Source: Constantimarinum furrinae
Lineage (GTDB): Bacteria; Bacteroidota; Bacteroidia; Flavobacteriales; Flavobacteriaceae
DNA: 64,000 nt
Assembly: GCF_014295415.1 (NCBI RefSeq)
Contig: NZ_CP052909.1
Span: 2,604,001-2,668,000, forward strand
Reading direction: 5' to 3'
Part shown: positions 54,998 through 63,571 of the stretch, piece by piece
Position numbering within the stretch: position 1 is the stretch's first letter
How the letters are laid out: each line of letters starts with the position of its first letter
The notes under the pieces: model-generated
Told to the model about the DNA's origin: nothing
The model's input: the letters and a program-made list of their open reading frames with translations, nothing else
The model's database searches: none
Program-made: the position numbers and the translations under genes

Positions 54998-57900
54998 TAC
55001 ATCGATACAGCTAATCCAAAGGTTATACGAACGCCTTCATCTCCGGTAAAGACATTGAGGGTGCCACTAAGGACATCGGCAGCATTTATCCAAAATCCAC
55101 CACCAAAATCGCTATGCCAAACATTAGAAGAATCATTAGAAACCCATACTCTACCCACATCATATCCGCCAAACACACCTATTTGAATGGGTGATAAGCC
55201 TGTACGGAATGTATTAAAACTGTATCGCAGATCGGCACTTCCCACGGCGGCATTTCTGCCTGTAAATCGTTCTTCACGATATCCCCTTAGTCCTGTATCG
55301 GAACCAATTTGGGCACCCTGATAGAATTCGAAATCGTTTCCTAATCTGAATTGCCCCTGAGCCTGTGTCTTTAAAACCAACTTTCTGTCTCGTGTAAGTC
55401 CGTTGTAGAAAACCAGTAACGGATCTGCAAAACCAAATATCCTATCAGTGTCTTCCAGATTTTGTGTTCCCCCCAGATTAAGGCGAAATAACATTCCCCT
55501 ACCGGGATTCACTTTGTTGTCATAGCTTTCGTATTCGTAAGTTCCCTGGGCCGTTAAAAAATATAACGGATTTTCTATATTCGGATCGGCAAACATTGAT
55601 ATGAATCTTCCCGGTGTGTTTTCTACTTCTACCGAATGAAATTTAGTTTCCAATCTATAGGTACTTCCATATTGAGAATCCTTGGTGATTCCTATATGCG
55701 CACCATATCCTCCCAGGCGTACCCGGTTGTAATCAAGATCAAAGGCATCGGGGTTTTCATATTCAGGATTCAAGGTTTCATTTCCTATTCCGAAGAAATT
55801 TTCAGAGAAATTAGGGTTTTTATAATGACCTCCAATTACAAAATTCCATTCTTTGGTAATGTTGGCAAATTCAGCTTCATAATTGATGTCCCAACTTTGT
55901 GTCGCAAAATAGTATCCGGCATTAAAACGGTGTTGTTGAGAAAATGGATTGCGCTGAAAACCATTCACCGTGTACACATTGCTGACACCAATTTTAAATC
56001 CGTCGTCGGGATTAAACCCGATAGCAGGTAAAAACAGGTTAGTACTCAGTATCTGCTTCGTATAATCGTAAGTGTTGAAATCGTAATTCTCGGTTAAGCG
56101 AATAGCCGCACCACCTCGTTCTTCAATAGTATTATTTTTATTCTTTTGATCGTAGATCTTTATGTTTCTACCATTTGATATCTTATAGGTATCGTTATTT
56201 TGTCCTCCTATCAATCGTATAAAGATGGGGCGACTTCCATTTCCTTTGACCTCAAAGATATCATCGTCATCGAGCCCGTATACCCAGATCTCACGAGTGT
56301 CATCACGTGAAAAGGTGCGATCTACAAACAGATCTGCTTTTTCTCCCTGTTTAATTCTATACACCTTGATACTCGTTTCCCCGTTTTCCAGTCTGGTGAT
56401 CTCGAAATGATCATCTTTATCGGTTCCTGTAATCGTCTGCAGATTTGAAAAATAATCGTAAAATTCGTTTGCGATCTTAACCAGATTATCCCGTCTTCCT
56501 TTTAGTTTATTTTTAATTTCGGCTGCAGTTTCGTCCCTTGCCTCTTCAGGAAGATCCATAAACGCATTTTCAATGACCTCATCGGTAATATTTTCCTGAA
56601 GAAATTTCGCCTGAGCCACCCATTCTTCCCTGCCGTAATTCTCAACAAAGGCTCTATCTAATTTTATACCTGCATTATTAAACCATTTGGTGTGTTTCAG
56701 TTCCTCGCCATACACCTGAAATTGTCTCGATGTACTAAACAGTACTCTTACTAGGTCTAACAAACCTCCGTCGAAATTTGCATATACCTGATCCCTGTCT
56801 CTCGGGATTGGAACAAATAGATCTTTCCCGTCCCTGTCTTTAAATTCTGCAAAGCGCCATTGGTCGTTATGCCGATCCCAGTCCCCGATTAACATATCGA
56901 ACATACGGGCCCGTATATATGCCTTTTCATCTAAAACATTCTCTTCGTCCTCCCGAAGTTTTTCCAACATATCGTCTGTACTTTCAATGTCATCGGCATA
57001 ATTGAAAATCGCTCCGTCGTAAGGCTTATCCGGGCGTTCTACGATCATATATAGCTCATCACCATAATCTTCATTGAATTTCCCCAGTGCCTTTTGCTTC
57101 GGAATATAATAGAGCTTCGGATTGGTATGAAAAACGCCTGCGGCATCCGACAACTTCGGAATGGTGAATGCTCCATACGGATGTGCAGCCGTGTAAAAAT
57201 CGAGTATGAGGTCTTCAGGGATGGTATTTCTGAAGCCATCTTCTACCTCCTTATCCTTCAAAATAACAGTTTGTAAAAACTGAACAGCGCTTTTCCGAAG
57301 TGCACGCATATTGTAATCACGGCCTTCTTTATCTTTTAGGCGCAATGAGCGGGTTTGGTGCCCTCCTCCTGCTCTTTCAACGGTAAGTCCGCCATATAAC
57401 GTGTCCAGCAAGGCAACTTTGGCAGTGACCTCGGTTCCGTAGATCTTTCGGTAGTGATCTCCCCAAACGGTTTTATAAAACCCGGTTTTCTCAACGCGAT
57501 CATCTTCATAGACCGAAGCCTTTACAGTATTGGGATACGTTTTTGGTAAGCCGGAAAGATCGTATTCTTTTTCAGCTTCTATAATTTCTTTCTGAAACAG
57601 GGTTGTAACTTCAGCATTCTCGTCAGTTTTAATAAAACGAACCGATGAGGTCCCATCCTTGTATACATCCAGAACCGCAAAACCTCTTCCGCCATAGCTA
57701 AACAAACCTGTTTCGCCTAACGCAGCTCTGGTTTCATCGCCACCAGATCCTGAAATGATCTGCTTGATATTGTCATCTTCCAGATATTGCAAGGATTTTT
57801 CATGACCGGAAACAAAAACCATGCGCTCATGATCTTTGGCGAGTATATTTAGTCGGCTCATCAATTCGTGGTAACTTTCGTTATACCGGTCTTGTTTCGA

Positions 57901-58686
57901 TATCGCTCCCTGACTTCGAATCTGATATATGAGCGATGCCAATCCGGGAACAGGCAATAACTGATTGATCGCACCATAACGTCCGCCGTAGGGACCATTG
58001 GTCATAAGCGGGTGATGCATCGCAAAAATTATGGTTTTATGTTTGTTCTTTTTAAGTTCCCCTTCAACTTCCACAAAGAACTTGGCGCGGGTTTTAATTT
58101 CGCATTTGTCGTTCATTTTAGGGTGATCGTTCCAATTTTCGAGGTACCATTGAGAATCTATAATAATAAGCTGAATATTATCGCCTACTTCTACACTTTC
58201 CAGCGGACAACCATTATTTGGCTGTAATATATCTTCGGCATTTAATTTTTCTTCCAGAAGATCCTCCTCGTTTTCGAGTCCGTCGACACTGGATCTCCAA
58301 TCAAGATTCCCCGGTAATACAACCACCTTTCCCTTAAAATCCTTCAGAGCGTTCAACTGCGGCTCCAGACGTTTCTTCGCTTCAGCATTTGCTTCAGCGT
58401 TTTTATCGGGTAATCCTCCAGGATAAAAGCTATTTCCGAGGAAAATGGTATAACTGTCCTTAGTCTTTTCCGACGAGATATATTTTTTAAAGGCCGTTAG
58501 GGTCTGGTTGTGTTCTTCTTTAGAAAAACCCGCATTACCTATTAGATAAAAGGTCCTGTCGATCTCCTTATTCTTTGAAGGAGTGGTGTTTGTGGATTCA
58601 ATTTCCCTGTATTTAGGAGCATGTGAAGCACAACCGATAAAAAGAAGCGCAGTAAGAATAGTTATAATGATGTTAATTTTCTTCAT
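54997..58686 (-). CDS. Phosphoesterase/kinase-like/Omp85 lipoprotein, copy A (phosphoesterase motifs degenerate)
   Basis: 1229 residues, first in the operon. Lipobox FIGC gives C19. Calcineurin-like domain (about 44-355): GNAG (N51), GNS (N85 for the second metal Asp), GNLD (L128), HH (224-225) and GHEK (K297), so at least four metal ligands are changed. Middle domain (about 390-680): GGGHQT (440-445), K465, DWDRH (D604, H606), PIPRDRDQVY (D630, D632), close to copy C. The C-terminal Omp85-type barrel carries LRGYREERF. The start is divergent from the HD-PycTM gene over a 35-base gap. Copies A and C are more alike to each other than to B in the middle domain. Confidence 0.82.
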   Translation of the reverse strand: MKKINIIITILTALLFIGCASHAPKYREIESTNTTPSKNKEIDRTFYLIGNAGFSKEEHNQTLTAFKKYISSEKTKDSYTIFLGNSFYPGGLPDKNAEANAEAKKRLEPQLNALKDFKGKVVVLPGNLDWRSSVDGLENEEDLLEEKLNAEDILQPNNGCPLESVEVGDNIQLIIIDSQWYLENWNDHPKMNDKCEIKTRAKFFVEVEGELKKNKHKTIIFAMHHPLMTNGPYGGRYGAINQLLPVPGLASLIYQIRSQGAISKQDRYNESYHELMSRLNILAKDHERMVFVSGHEKSLQYLEDDNIKQIISGSGGDETRAALGETGLFSYGGRGFAVLDVYKDGTSSVRFIKTDENAEVTTLFQKEIIEAEKEYDLSGLPKTYPNTVKASVYEDDRVEKTGFYKTVWGDHYRKIYGTEVTAKVALLDTLYGGLTVERAGGGHQTRSLRLKDKEGRDYNMRALRKSAVQFLQTVILKDKEVEDGFRNTIPEDLILDFYTAAHPYGAFTIPKLSDAAGVFHTNPKLYYIPKQKALGKFNEDYGDELYMIVERPDKPYDGAIFNYADDIESTDDMLEKLREDEENVLDEKAYIRARMFDMLIGDWDRHNDQWRFAEFKDRDGKDLFVPIPRDRDQVYANFDGGLLDLVRVLFSTSRQFQVYGEELKHTKWFNNAGIKLDRAFVENYGREEWVAQAKFLQENITDEVIENAFMDLPEEARDETAAEIKNKLKGRRDNLVKIANEFYDYFSNLQTITGTDKDDHFEITRLENGETSIKVYRIKQGEKADLFVDRTFSRDDTREIWVYGLDDDDIFEVKGNGSRPIFIRLIGGQNNDTYKISNGRNIKIYDQKNKNNTIEERGGAAIRLTENYDFNTYDYTKQILSTNLFLPAIGFNPDDGFKIGVSNVYTVNGFQRNPFSQQHRFNAGYYFATQSWDINYEAEFANITKEWNFVIGGHYKNPNFSENFFGIGNETLNPEYENPDAFDLDYNRVRLGGYGAHIGITKDSQYGSTYRLETKFHSVEVENTPGRFISMFADPNIENPLYFLTAQGTYEYESYDNKVNPGRGMLFRLNLGGTQNLEDTDRIFGFADPLLVFYNGLTRDRKLVLKTQAQGQFRLGNDFEFYQGAQIGSDTGLRGYREERFTGRNAAVGSADLRYSFNTFRTGLSPIQIGVFGGYDVGRVWVSNDSSNVWHSDFGGGFWINAADVLSGTLNVFTGDEGVRITFGLAVSM

Positions 58687-58721
58687 AAGAAATTTCTAGC
58701 GGTTATTTTTTAGTAATTTGG

Positions 58722-59963
58722 ATGTTTAAATTTAAAAGTATGAGTAACATCATTGAAGCAACAGATGAATTCGTTCTAAATCTTTTTAAAGATAAGCTTC
58801 CAAGTACGTTTGTATACCATAATTATACCCATACAAAACGCGTATATAAAAGTATAAATGAAATTATTGAAGATTCACAATTTAATGTTAAAGATGCTAC
58901 AATCCTGCGTTTAGCGGCATTATTGCATGATACCGGATACATTGAAAAACGCGAAGGACATGAGGAGGAAAGTGTTAGGATCGCAACTGAATTTCTCGAA
59001 TCTCAGGATGTTGAAAAAGATATAATTGAGGGGGTTCAGAATTGCATCATGGCCACCAAATTCAAAGGAACTCCGAAAGGAAAATTAGAGCAAATAATTA
59101 GAGACGCCGATTCTTCACATTTTGGAAAGGATTATTTCCAGGAAGCGAGCGACTTTTTGAGACAAGAGCTCAAATCGCAGGGTATTCGAAATTATTCTCC
59201 CAGAGAATGGCGGGATGAAAATATAAAGGTTCTCATTGAAAAGCATCAGTTCTATAGTGATTATGCATTAAAAAACTGGCAACCCGTTAAGGAGGAGAAT
59301 CTTGCCAAGCTGATGAAAGAACGAAAAAAGGACAGCAAAAAACTTAAAAAGGAGCAAATAAAGGCACAAATGAAAGCCAAGTATAAGGATGCAAGTCCCG
59401 AGCGAGGAATTCAGACCTTTTACCGTGTCGCTTTGAGAAACCATATAAAGTTAAGTGATATCGCCGATACCAAAGCGAACATCCTGCTGTCTGTAAATGC
59501 CATTATTATTTCGCTTATTCTGGCCAATTTATTTTCCAAGTTCGACACCAATTCGTATCTGGTTTGGCCAACGACAGTTTTTGTACTGTCTAGTGCTGTG
59601 ACTATGATCCTGGCAGTAATTGCCACGAGACCAAACGTTACCAGGGGAGAATTTACCAAAGAAGATGTTGCGAATAAGAGCGTGAACCTTACCTTTTTCG
59701 GAAATTTTCACAAGATGAAGCTCGAGGATTACCAATGGGCTATTAATGAGCTCCTAAAAGACCGTGACTATGTGTATTCTTCACTTACTAAGGATCTTTA
59801 TTTCCTAGGGAAGGTACTCGACAGAAAATACAGAATATTGCGCCTCACTTATACCATATTCGTAATTGGCACCATCATATCGATCATTGCCTTCGGAATT
59901 TCATTTGGGGTAGCAGATATTTCGGTAGAGGAAGTTAGTAAGATCGTCGACCCGGAAGCGTAA
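58722..59963 (+). CDS. HD-domain phosphohydrolase fused to PycTM (Pycsar effector-like) membrane domain
   Basis: 413 residues; ATG 58740 (residue 7) is an alternative start. HD domain (about 12-185): H37 (in YTHTKRV), H69-D70 (LLHDTGY), H80 and D128 (IRDADSSHFG). A basic, helical linker follows (190-225). The PycTM/DUF5706-type region is about 228-400: IKLSDIADTKANILLSVNAIIIS with membrane segments near 253-271, 283-301 and 377-397. In Pycsar anti-phage systems PycTM effectors sense cyclic CMP or UMP and damage the membrane, but there is no PycC cyclase in this window. The HD part may hydrolyse a nucleotide. It is divergent from the phosphoesterase operon and convergent with the GAF gene. Confidence 0.85.
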   Translation: MFKFKSMSNIIEATDEFVLNLFKDKLPSTFVYHNYTHTKRVYKSINEIIEDSQFNVKDATILRLAALLHDTGYIEKREGHEEESVRIATEFLESQDVEKDIIEGVQNCIMATKFKGTPKGKLEQIIRDADSSHFGKDYFQEASDFLRQELKSQGIRNYSPREWRDENIKVLIEKHQFYSDYALKNWQPVKEENLAKLMKERKKDSKKLKKEQIKAQMKAKYKDASPERGIQTFYRVALRNHIKLSDIADTKANILLSVNAIIISLILANLFSKFDTNSYLVWPTTVFVLSSAVTMILAVIATRPNVTRGEFTKEDVANKSVNLTFFGNFHKMKLEDYQWAINELLKDRDYVYSSLTKDLYFLGKVLDRKYRILRLTYTIFVIGTIISIIAFGISFGVADISVEEVSKIVDPEA

Positions 59964-62333
59964 TTAGGAATTGATTTGAGTCATAAGATCATCATAAGTG
60001 TAATATTCCTTCTGATTGTCTTTTTTCTTTGAGTACAGCACGCTAACACGAATGGCTTTTAGTCCGGTAACACCCTGAAGGTCTTCTAATTCTACGATCT
60101 CGACATCTTTGTTTAGCACTTTTTTATGCTGAAGGAAAGATATGTACTTTAAGTATTCCCTTTCGTCGGCCTTCTGTGAATAGATGATCGCTATTTTTCC
60201 TGCCTGAGTGATGCGCTCGTCGGTACCTTTAATGTATGCTTTATCTACGCGTTTTTTTACGACCTCGTATCGTGCATTATAAGTGCCGTCGACGTCAAAT
60301 CGCTTTTCGTCCATTCTAAACCGCAACGCGAGGGATCCGTTGAATGCAAGGATCATTGAAGCGACATCCAGAGGGACCGGAAGCTCTTCCTTTAAGGCGT
60401 AATAATTATTCTCCATTTCGCACATCACCTGTAACTGCCAGAGTCTAAGGTTATATAGATATACCTTATTAAAACTTTTGTGTTTGGTAATGGACTCGCC
60501 TATATACAAATTGTGTTCTACTCCATCGGTCTTAAATCGTTCAAAATAATGCGGATACATTTGCTGAGCTTCCAATTGCTTCTTATCCAGCAGGGATGCC
60601 ATGCGTTTATTGATCTGCATCACCGAATCGTCGTAGTCTTTCCGGTGTTTATAAACCAGACCGGTACCTTTTTCAATAAGCTCGTAATATTCGTCCACAA
60701 AGGTCTTTAAGGTATCGTTCTTTTTGCTCAAATGGCTGAATAATGGAATCACTTCGGTTCGGATAAAATTAAGAACCTGACGTTCACTGTCTACCTGCAA
60801 CTCCTTTTTTAGATCTTTCAGATAGTCATTAATTCTGAAATCCATGTGCTCATATATAGGCAATGCTTCCAGTTTATAGATCTTACTTATTATTTTCTGA
60901 ATATGTTTCAGCTGAAGCTGAAGGTCCTTTTGTGTGGCCTGATTTCGTGCCTCTGAAGAACCCTTTACATCCATTTGTCCGTATAACGGATGTACGTCAT
61001 CGAAAACGATCTCTCTGAAATATGTGGGTGAGTTACTGGTTTTGGCCGCCAAATAACGTTTGGCTTCGTTCTTGAATTTCCAGTGAACACTTGGGTGAAT
61101 AGCCGTACATTCGTCTTGAATAATTAATTCCAGCTCGTTTTCCAACTGTTCTTTCGAACGCACCACCGCATTGATAAGAAACGGCATGACGTCTTTGAGT
61201 TTATGTGCATTAATAGTATTTAATGCATTTACCGTAGAAGATACGAGCTCTGCCACTCCTAATACTTTACCTTCGTGTACGATCGATATTAAGATCGCAC
61301 TCTTAATTCCCTGGTCCAACAGTTTTTTATAAAGTACATTGGACGGATATAATTTATGATACTTTTCTGTGTTGGTAATACAGTAAAGCTCGTGCTTTTT
61401 AAATAAGGTGTAATAAGAAACATCACAAAGTGCAGTGGTGCAGTCTTCCGAATTTTCACCATTTAAGATAAAACTATTACTTTCCTTATAGATCAGCTTT
61501 TCGAATGTTCCTTCTTCTTCGTTAAAATCGGACATTCCTACTCTTAGGTCCGGACAGGCGAAAATGGTTCTAAATATTTGTGCTATCTCATCACTAAAGC
61601 CTTCTCCTTCGTTTTCAAATCGCAATAAATGGGCTTTAAAGTCGGATATCGCCACATCTGTGGTTACATCGAACATATTTGAAATAATAAACCCTTTGAA
61701 CTCCCAGCTGTTTGGAGGAAATTTTTCCTTCCAAAGGTCGATATTATCAAAATTTTCAACTAATTCATCAACATCTTCCTGAGTGATCTCTCGTGATCGT
61801 GACGTTTTGTTGATCTCTATAAAATCACCGTTAAACACAACGCGATAGCTTCGCATCATTCCGGCCGAGTTAGGTATTTTATAATAAAAAGGCCTTCTGA
61901 AATCAACCTTATAGCCGTAGAACATGTTTAAGATCATGCTGCAACCCATAATATAAAGATGATCTGAATCAAAATTTACAAGTGAGGGAACAAAATCCTC
62001 TCCGGCATCTTCGATGATATTTTTAAAACGCTGACTCGACTTAAAGATCAACACCTGAAAAGGTGAAGTTGCCACCTTTATTTCGTTCAATGCGAGAGCA
62101 GGTGCGAAAATGTCTTCCAAAATGATATCGATTTGCGGCTGATGAACCTTAAAATCGTTTGGAGTTTTTAAACCTGAGGAAAGTTTTGGATACTGTTCGG
62201 CAATGGCAACGATTTCCCGGGCACGAACATGATTCGCATTATCCTTGAGAATAGAGCGATAATGTTCGAAGAGTTTATTAAAACTTATCTTGATATCTAA
62301 AGGAAATTCTTCCTTTTTGGTTTTCATTTTCAA
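59964..62333 (-). CDS. Large GAF-like domain protein, function unknown
   Basis: 789 residues, soluble, no signal. The middle (about 255-395) reads like a GAF sensor domain: CTTALCDVSYYTLFKKHELYCITNTEK, GIKSAILISIVHEGKVLGVAELVSSTVNALN. The N-terminal ~240 residues and C-terminal ~390 are mostly helical and unrecognised; the last 70 (KIAIIYSQKADEREYLKYISFLQHKK...) look like an alpha/beta unit. The stop codons of this gene and the HD-PycTM gene are adjacent (59961-59966). I cannot assign a ligand or output; a sensor or scaffold role is inferred from the GAF segment only. Confidence 0.6.
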   Translation of the reverse strand: MKMKTKKEEFPLDIKISFNKLFEHYRSILKDNANHVRAREIVAIAEQYPKLSSGLKTPNDFKVHQPQIDIILEDIFAPALALNEIKVATSPFQVLIFKSSQRFKNIIEDAGEDFVPSLVNFDSDHLYIMGCSMILNMFYGYKVDFRRPFYYKIPNSAGMMRSYRVVFNGDFIEINKTSRSREITQEDVDELVENFDNIDLWKEKFPPNSWEFKGFIISNMFDVTTDVAISDFKAHLLRFENEGEGFSDEIAQIFRTIFACPDLRVGMSDFNEEEGTFEKLIYKESNSFILNGENSEDCTTALCDVSYYTLFKKHELYCITNTEKYHKLYPSNVLYKKLLDQGIKSAILISIVHEGKVLGVAELVSSTVNALNTINAHKLKDVMPFLINAVVRSKEQLENELELIIQDECTAIHPSVHWKFKNEAKRYLAAKTSNSPTYFREIVFDDVHPLYGQMDVKGSSEARNQATQKDLQLQLKHIQKIISKIYKLEALPIYEHMDFRINDYLKDLKKELQVDSERQVLNFIRTEVIPLFSHLSKKNDTLKTFVDEYYELIEKGTGLVYKHRKDYDDSVMQINKRMASLLDKKQLEAQQMYPHYFERFKTDGVEHNLYIGESITKHKSFNKVYLYNLRLWQLQVMCEMENNYYALKEELPVPLDVASMILAFNGSLALRFRMDEKRFDVDGTYNARYEVVKKRVDKAYIKGTDERITQAGKIAIIYSQKADEREYLKYISFLQHKKVLNKDVEIVELEDLQGVTGLKAIRVSVLYSKKKDNQKEYYTYDDLMTQINS

Positions 62334-62404
62334 AATATTATACTTGTAAAATTACATATTATGTTCCTGCAATATAAATAATTAACAATAAATTGATTGC
62401 TCCG

Positions 62405-62435
62405 TTTTGTTTAGAGAAAAATACAACTATTTTTG
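62405..62435 (+). promoter_or_regulatory. Bacteroidota promoter for the TlpA-type gene (TTTTG-N18-TATTTTTG)
   Basis: TTG at 62407-62409, 18 bases, then TATTTTTG at 62428-62435; predicted transcript start near 62441, 9-15 bases before the candidate ATGs. It shows the translation start lies at 62450 or 62456, not at the upstream 62393. Confidence 0.55.
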
Positions 62436-62449
62436 TAGGACAAATTTCT

Positions 62450-63571
62450 ATGATTATGAGACGTTACATCCCTGTTTTACTTACATTATTACTTTTTTCA
62501 TGTTCCAATGATCCCGATACTTATACGCTTGACGGAACGGCAAGTGGCTTTGATGATGGCACTCAGGTTTTTGTATATGAAGTGGTTGATGCAAACCAAC
62601 CTGTTATCGTCGATACCATACAAATCGAAAACGGGACCTTTACTGCAGAATACCCAAAAACCGATGTGGTTGCTATACGATATCTAAGTGTGCAGAATCC
62701 GCAGGGGACAGTGGTATTTATTCCGGAGAATGAAAATTTAAAGGCAACCTTGTACAAGGACAGCATGTTTGCTTCTTCGGTTTCGGGAGGAAAAGAAAAT
62801 TTAGCTCTTAGTGATCTCAACAGGAAACTCCGCATGTTTCAAAACCGTAAAAGGGACGTTGGACAGCGTTTCCGACAGGCACGGCAAGAGCAGGATCAAA
62901 TGCTGGCCAGTGAATTACAAAAGGAAAACATTAGTTTAAATCAGCAGGAAGCCATTGCGAAAAAACAATATATCAAAGAGAATACAAATACACTGTTTGC
63001 ACTGATGCTCACTTCAGAAATGCTAAGTAAAAGAGAGTTAACTGCCACCGAAGCTAACGAGGTTGTAGAATCACTTTCTCCAAAAATGGCAGAAACACAA
63101 ATGGCCAAAAAGATCACCTCAGCATTAGCATCTCTCTCAAAAGGAGAAGTAGGCAGTAAGGCCCCGGATTTTACGGCACCCGACCCGAATGGTAACATGC
63201 TTTCGCTTAAAGAGACTTTAGGTAAGTATACTCTGGTAGATTTTTGGGCATCATGGTGTAAACCCTGTCGGATGGAAAACCCGAATGTGGTAAGAGTCTA
63301 CAACAAATACCACGATAAGGGTTTAAATATTATTAGTGTTTCTTTAGACAGAGCCAATCAAAAAGATCGATGGTTAAAAGCCATAGCCGATGATCAAATG
63401 GATTGGTATCACGTTTCCAATCTACAGTTCTGGCAGGATCCCATCGCAAAAGATTACAATGTAAGATCGATCCCGGCTACGTTTCTTTTAGATGAAAACG
63501 GTACGATAATCGCCAAAAATTTACGCGGAGCTCAGTTAGAAACCCAAATGGCTGCCTTATTAGGGCCTTAA
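62450..63571 (+). CDS. TlpA/ResA-type thioredoxin lipoprotein with DUF4369 domain
   Basis: 373 residues from ATG 62450 (ATG 62456 is nearly as good). Lipobox LFSC lipidates C18, placing it in the periplasm. N-terminal DUF4369 beta domain (about 20-125), a charged helical linker, then a thioredoxin fold (about 235-373). Its redox site is WASWCKPC (C270, C273) and its cis-Pro lies in VRSIPATFLLDENG. Such proteins reduce or exchange disulfides in the envelope. The promoter is well marked. Its stop overlaps the stop of the convergent SIMPL gene by 2 bases. Confidence 0.9.
   Translation: MIMRRYIPVLLTLLLFSCSNDPDTYTLDGTASGFDDGTQVFVYEVVDANQPVIVDTIQIENGTFTAEYPKTDVVAIRYLSVQNPQGTVVFIPENENLKATLYKDSMFASSVSGGKENLALSDLNRKLRMFQNRKRDVGQRFRQARQEQDQMLASELQKENISLNQQEAIAKKQYIKENTNTLFALMLTSEMLSKRELTATEANEVVESLSPKMAETQMAKKITSALASLSKGEVGSKAPDFTAPDPNGNMLSLKETLGKYTLVDFWASWCKPCRMENPNVVRVYNKYHDKGLNIISVSLDRANQKDRWLKAIADDQMDWYHVSNLQFWQDPIAKDYNVRSIPATFLLDENGTIIAKNLRGAQLETQMAALLGP

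Noticed and set aside
47598-58686. Assembly artefact or recent triplication of one gene
   Set aside because: The three copies are clearly diverged in length, motifs and linkers, so they are old paralogs rather than a repeat error.
58722-59963. A full Pycsar anti-phage system
   Set aside because: Only the PycTM-like effector part is present; no PycC cyclase or other defence gene is seen on either side in the window.
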